DNA of 64,000 nucleotides. Origin: Candidatus Poribacteria bacterium (GTDB lineage: Bacteria > Poribacteria > WGA-4E > WGA-3G). The notes beneath the pieces are model-generated. The model was not told the origin of the DNA, did not search any database, and saw only the letters and a program-made list of their open reading frames with translations. The stretch covers positions 27,064 through 91,063 of the forward strand of contig JAGFCB010000095.1 of NCBI GenBank assembly GCA_022394775.1, in the 5' to 3' direction. Shown here piece after piece: positions 59,823 to 64,000 of this stretch (the stretch's first letter is position 1; every line of letters starts with the position of its first letter). Made by a program: the position numbers and the translations under genes.

Positions 59823-60625
59823 ATGACTTTGATACAACACTTATTTCAATGTCCAAAACCGATTCATCGTTTGCATCAGTTTACACGTCAAGATCAGTGT
59901 TTCATCGTTGACTTAGACGTAGGACAGGTATTGGAAACCGACGATTTGATTTGGGAGATACTGCAACTGTGTCCGGAATCAACGGAGGATGAAATTCTCG
60001 AAGCCCTATCTAAAAGGTATACGCCTGACCGCATCTATCAAGCCTTTGAACAGTTACGGGGCTTTGAGGAAATGGGGCTTCTTGTTGGAGATACAGGGCG
60101 AGAAATGCTGAAAAAGAAAAATCGCCTCAGAATCTTTGTCGCAGGTCCTATTGAAATGTGGACATCAGATAAAACATACGTTAGGAGTGGATACCGTCTT
60201 GCATCTAAAGAAATTCTTAGCGCACTATCTAAGTACGCAGATCTTTTTTCTATGACTCAAAATCGGAGATCGTTTCAGACGGGGTTTACACCATTTCCGG
60301 AGGCACCTCAAGACATAACTTCTTATTTCAACTTCAGCAAAACCAAATTGATGGGATTTTCATGCCCATGATCCCGTTGGACATGGTGGAGCAGATGCCA
60401 CTGCATCTATTTTCATCGGGAGTTCCCGTGATAAGCCGGCTCGGCTCACCCCGTGGACACGGCGGGTCAATGATTGATTCTATCCTATGGATTTATGCTG
60501 CAATGAACGAACACGACGCTTTCATAACGCCAACTCACTCTATCAAAGATTTCTACGCGCAACATGTTCTCGATGCAGACTGTTTTCATGTTATTCCAAA
60601 TGGTTATGCACATTGGGAAAGATAG
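59823..60625 (+). pseudogene. Broken third RRE/PqqD-domain glycosyltransferase
   Basis: ATG 59823 opens a 182-residue frame with a PqqD/RRE-like domain (about 1-95; Q-D-Q-C-F-I-V-D-L-D-V-G-Q-V-L-E-T, W-E-I-L-Q-L) and the start of a glycosyltransferase. Near 60340-60360 the frame shifts into a second one that continues D-G-I-F-M-P, then S-P-R-G-H-G-G-S-M-I-D and V-I-P-N-G, matching A-P-R-G-H-G-G and L-P-N-G-V-D of glycosyltransferase 1. It stops at 60625, where the nucleotide-sugar domain should begin. A possible further scrap, H-S-V-A-D-I-L, is readable from 60607. The gene has therefore lost about half its length and its frame. Confidence 0.75.
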
Positions 60626-60822
60626 GCACTCGGTGGCTGATATCCTTGATCGGGTCAATGGATTCGCACAAGCGACATCTTTATAGAATAGAAACTGCTG
60701 ACTAATTGCTATTGTATCTGGTATACTAAAGCAAAAATCCCGCTTATACCGATACATCGTCCAACTAAATTGGAAAGCATGCCAACATAGCCAAATCTGT
60801 TCATTCACGAAGGAGAATTCCG

Positions 60823-63768
60823 ATGATAAATGATGATGTTCAACTCATCCATAAGGTCCTGTCAGGCGACGATGAAGCATTCACTGCTTTAGTCCAAAAA
60901 TATCAGAAGAGTGTTCACGCCCTTGCATGGCGGAAGATTGGCGACTTTCACTTTGCCGAAGATATTACGCAAGACGTTTTTCTCCAAGTATACAAGAAAC
61001 TCTCAACGCTCAAGAATCCCAATCAGTTTGCTGGATGGCTCTATGTCACCGCAAGTAGACTTTGTAAGAATTGGAATAACAAGAACAAATCCGTAATAGA
61101 ATCAATAGAGGATATCTCCGTGTTAGAAATACAAAGCATGTCTTATGACCGTTATGTATCTGATCAGAACGAAAAAGCAGGGAGCGAACGTCGCCATAAA
61201 ATTGTCAAAATACTGCTATCAAAACTGCCGGAGAGCGAGCGCACCGTCATGACGCTCTACTACCTCGGCGAAATGACAGCGAAGGAAATCGGAAACTTTT
61301 TGGGTGTGTCCGTCAACACGGTCACCAGCCGACTCCACCGGGCGCGAAAGCGACTAAAAAAAGAGGAGGAACTCTTAGTTCAAGAGACTCTTGGAGGTGT
61401 CCGGTTACCTGATGGTCTCACAGAGAACATCGCTCGGAAAATTTCTGATGTGAAGTTGACTTCTTCTCCAACAGGCAAACCGTTCCTGCCGTGGATGGCT
61501 TTCGGCGCGGCGGCAGTTTTCGTACTGCTGCTATTAAGTGCAAGCAACCAGTACCTCGTCCGCTTTCAAAAGCCGTATAGTTTTGAAGCACAATCTGAAC
61601 CGACAATTGAAATCGTTGACGCACCTGTCGTTCTCAATATTGACGCGAAACCGGCGGTACGAAATCAAGCAGGGCGCGCCGATACAACCCACCAGAGCAG
61701 CAATACTGGCGTGCAAGTTTCTGAATCAGTCTTAGCCGCTAATGCACAGGGTGAATCGCTCAGCCCCTCCGCGGCGCAATGGACACAAGCAACCAGTCCG
61801 CAAGGGGGTCCCGTGTTTGATATATTTGCGACATCTGAAGGGATGCTTTACGCCTTCTCACCAACAGGTGCCTATAGGTTGGCAGCAAACGCGACGGCGT
61901 GGGTACCGGTTGACGTTAACGCTTCGACCAAAGGAGTGCGGGTTCCTATGACAGAGCATCAAGGGACGCTCTATATTGCCGCTACTGATAAAGTCTTTGC
62001 CTCAACCGATAACGGTGAGACATGGAACACATTTTTCACACGGCCTGAAGGAAATGCCATCGGATTTGTTATTGTGGATGGAATACAAGGAACCGATTCG
62101 GGAATTACGATGTATCTCGCGATTCGAAATAAAGGTGTGTTCCGCGCTACGGATGCTGGTAAGCAGTGGATCCTCCTTGACAATGGATTGAAGGGTAAAA
62201 CGATTTCCACAATGGCAACAATTGGAGACACGGTATTTGCAGGCACAGACAAAGGGCTCTACCGACTTGATGATTCAGGCGCATGGGAACGTTTGCTTGT
62301 GGATGTGCCCGGATCTATTTACGCCTTGGTGGTTTCTGAAAACAATCTCTATGTCGGAACAGGTCATGGTTCTCTTACCTTACAACAGACTGGATCAGAA
62401 CCAACGGAAATAGCACAAATGATTTATGACAACAATTTGCGTTTGAGCAGAATTTTCCACTCAACTGACTTAGGAGCATCTTGGGTTGAGATAACACCTA
62501 CGGGTATAATAGCACCCTCCGGGATAAGTTTGTTAATTGCTGGTAAGACGATCTTAGCACAAGGCTTTACTCGATTCCGATCAAGAGATGGTGGGCAGAC
62601 GTGGACAGACCTTGGATTTGACATGAATCCGTCTATACTCAGTGCTTTTCCATCCGTAGTAGTCAACGAGAATACCTTTTACAAAACAAGTCCGACTGGT
62701 ATCTACCGCACAACCGATGCCGGTGAATCGTGGCATCTCTTCATGGGTGGAATGGTCGGAACCAGAATATTGGATCTGGTCTCGGTCAATGACAGCCTCT
62801 ACGCGCATACTGGGGGTGAAATTGTGCAGTCGATAGATAGCGGTGAGTCGTGGAAACCTGTTCCGGTTGATGCGAACACTTATGAACACAAACCGGTCAA
62901 AGCAGGACAATCTCATCTTCATTTCTCTACCGAGTCACGATTGGCGATTGCTGGCAATATTTTCTACATAATTTCACCTGAAAAAGACAATCTACGCGTC
63001 TTCCGTTTGTCAGCGGATGGTGATGCCCTTATTCCGGTTCAAGGTGAAGCAGATGTTTCATTCATTGAGTTGTTGGCAGATAGTGAATATATTGAACAGG
63101 TTCACTTATCTGGAAGTCATGAAGGAGACAATAACCTGTTAGAAACCTTACATCGTAGAGAACATGAAGGAATTGGGGCGTTTGTCGTCAATCGCGGGAC
63201 GCTTTACGCAGAATACAAACGCCAGCTTTTCAAATGGAAACCGGGCGATGTGGAGTGGAAAGACACCGGATTGCTCGATACCGGTGAGCAGCCCGAAGCC
63301 GATTTGAAATGCGGGTTCAGGTTAGCCATTTCAGGCGAGACCGTCTACGTCGGCAAACGGGACGGCAAGTTGTTCCAATCGCAGGATGCCGGAAGCAGTT
63401 GGAGAGACATTACGCCGAACCTCCCATTTCACTTCACCTGTTTCAAGGAGATTGCGTTTGTGGGGTCAACGGTTTACATCGCGACGGACAGCGGCGTTTT
63501 GGCATCAAAAACCGGGAAACACTGGCGCGTCATCGCCGATACTGTCGTTATAGATAGGTTCGCTGTGGACGGCACCACGATCTACGGTGCCGGCGATACA
63601 GGAGTCTATCGCTTAGATGTTCATGACAAGTGGAAACGGATTTCGCCGGGAGTGCCGGGTCAGGTACTATCGCTTGTCGTCGATCGCGACAAACTTTATG
63701 TCGCCACCAAACACCGCGGAATGTTCCACATCTCGCTTGAGGAAAAGAATTATATTGTAAATAATTGA
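60823..63768 (+). CDS. ECF sigma factor fused through a TM helix to a beta-propeller
   Basis: The 981-residue protein begins with an ECF sigma-70 region 2 (about 10-80; F-A-E-D-I-T-Q-D-V-F-L-Q-V-Y-K-K) and region 4 (about 125-180; L-P-E-S-E-R-T-V-M-T-L-Y-Y-L and G-V-S-V-N-T-V-T-S-R-L-H-R-A-R). One transmembrane helix follows (about 220-241). The remaining 700 residues form a propeller with Asp-box motifs of type S-x-D-x-G-x-x-W: S-T-D-N-G-E-T-W, A-T-D-A-G-K-Q-W, S-T-D-L-G-A-S-W, S-R-D-G-G-Q-T-W, T-T-D-A-G-E-S-W, S-I-D-S-G-E-S-W and S-Q-D-A-G-S-S-W. A sigma factor tethered to the membrane with an outside sensor would act as signal transducer in one chain. GAAGGAG site before ATG. Confidence 0.9.
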   Translation: MINDDVQLIHKVLSGDDEAFTALVQKYQKSVHALAWRKIGDFHFAEDITQDVFLQVYKKLSTLKNPNQFAGWLYVTASRLCKNWNNKNKSVIESIEDISVLEIQSMSYDRYVSDQNEKAGSERRHKIVKILLSKLPESERTVMTLYYLGEMTAKEIGNFLGVSVNTVTSRLHRARKRLKKEEELLVQETLGGVRLPDGLTENIARKISDVKLTSSPTGKPFLPWMAFGAAAVFVLLLLSASNQYLVRFQKPYSFEAQSEPTIEIVDAPVVLNIDAKPAVRNQAGRADTTHQSSNTGVQVSESVLAANAQGESLSPSAAQWTQATSPQGGPVFDIFATSEGMLYAFSPTGAYRLAANATAWVPVDVNASTKGVRVPMTEHQGTLYIAATDKVFASTDNGETWNTFFTRPEGNAIGFVIVDGIQGTDSGITMYLAIRNKGVFRATDAGKQWILLDNGLKGKTISTMATIGDTVFAGTDKGLYRLDDSGAWERLLVDVPGSIYALVVSENNLYVGTGHGSLTLQQTGSEPTEIAQMIYDNNLRLSRIFHSTDLGASWVEITPTGIIAPSGISLLIAGKTILAQGFTRFRSRDGGQTWTDLGFDMNPSILSAFPSVVVNENTFYKTSPTGIYRTTDAGESWHLFMGGMVGTRILDLVSVNDSLYAHTGGEIVQSIDSGESWKPVPVDANTYEHKPVKAGQSHLHFSTESRLAIAGNIFYIISPEKDNLRVFRLSADGDALIPVQGEADVSFIELLADSEYIEQVHLSGSHEGDNNLLETLHRREHEGIGAFVVNRGTLYAEYKRQLFKWKPGDVEWKDTGLLDTGEQPEADLKCGFRLAISGETVYVGKRDGKLFQSQDAGSSWRDITPNLPFHFTCFKEIAFVGSTVYIATDSGVLASKTGKHWRVIADTVVIDRFAVDGTTIYGAGDTGVYRLDVHDKWKRISPGVPGQVLSLVVDRDKLYVATKHRGMFHISLEEKNYIVNN

Positions 63769-64000
63769 GGATAGTTCATAAGTGCTTATGGGATGTAGGC
63801 AGATATAGGGTTTTGTAGTCAAAGAAATTACTGCTTTTTGCGTCCAAATGTCCTACATTTACGCAATTTGCGTAAGTCCTAATAGATTTAGAAATGCCAG
63901 CAGAGGAAGTATGGGCACATCAGGATACAGATCAAAATACAGACGCACAACCGGAAGCAACAAAAAACATCAAAGAAAATAGTGAACAGTATCCTCTAAA
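63769..64000 (+). other. Intergenic sequence and possible start of a further ORF
   Basis: A short palindrome TTACGCAATTTGCGTAA (63858-63874) with the AGGACTTACGCA-type end at 63870-63880 is present. From ATG 63894 an open frame (PAEEVWAHQDTDQNTDAQPE and onward) runs to the window end without a stop. It has no recognisable family and no clear ribosome site, so I cannot say whether it is a gene. Confidence 0.3.

Noticed and set aside
39022..63768. CRISPR arrays or prophage
   Set aside because: Repeats are dispersed single hairpins, not regularly spaced arrays. No cas, integrase, portal, terminase or tail genes are seen anywhere in the window.

Overview
This 64 kb window is bacterial chromosome. 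It is dense with single-domain metabolic genes of mixed orientation, separated by short intergenic gaps full of small hairpin repeats. The gene mix points to the Candidatus Poribacteria group (sponge-associated or related marine bacteria): several Gfo/Idh/MocA oxidoreductases, PhyH dioxygenases, LamG and TolB-like secreted proteins, an ASPIC/UnbV FG-GAP protein and a sigma factor fused to a beta-propeller. That assignment is inferred from gene content; no rRNA gene is present to prove it. There is no phage, no intact insertion sequence and no CRISPR array.

Layout. 1-5 kb: LolA-like secreted proteins and a five-heme cytochrome c with TPRs. 5-9 kb: a decayed MazEF-type toxin-antitoxin pair, selA, a SUMF1-type lipoprotein and a sugar/polyamine-type ABC ATPase. 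9-17 kb: a large UvrD-type helicase-nuclease, then secreted LamG-like, FG-GAP and TolB-like proteins and an oxidoreductase. 17-22 kb: sodC and a catabolic group (Gfo/Idh/MocA, PhyH, enolase superfamily). 22-30 kb: a housekeeping block (class III aminotransferase, lipoprotein, ispE, tRNA-Gln, rplY, amidase, GerMN protein, pth, bisphosphate nucleotidase, alcohol dehydrogenase). 30-44 kb is mostly minus strand: oxidoreductases, two LamG proteins, a ThDP enzyme, a tandem PhyH pair, and an export operon (LolA-like, two FtsX-type permeases, LolD-type ATPase, outer-membrane barrel). 44-52 kb: a TPR/Doc pair, a phosphomannose isomerase-like protein, an acyltransferase, nadC and others.

The most unusual part is 53-64 kb. 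Two glycosyltransferases with an N-terminal PqqD/RRE-like domain flank or precede two small Cys/Trp-rich peptides. The peptides share a conserved leader that resembles a prepilin (Flp-like) leader. Each peptide gene is followed by the same covarying hairpin and then a secreted TolB-like propeller gene. A truncated A24 prepilin-peptidase-like ORF overlaps the second peptide, a third RRE-glycosyltransferase is a pseudogene, and a transmembrane ECF sigma factor with a beta-propeller closes the region. I read this as a duplicated and partly decaying peptide-maturation and export locus, possibly for glycosylated disulfide-rich peptides.

Across the window, six secreted proteins of unrelated fold end in the same short tail (x-T-x-W-G/A/S-x-L-K), which looks like an undescribed C-terminal sorting or processing tag. 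Several dispersed repeat families sit directly upstream of start codons: a fixed 68-nt hairpin leader in three copies, and a repeat that carries its own Shine-Dalgarno sequence. These may be shaping expression of unrelated genes.
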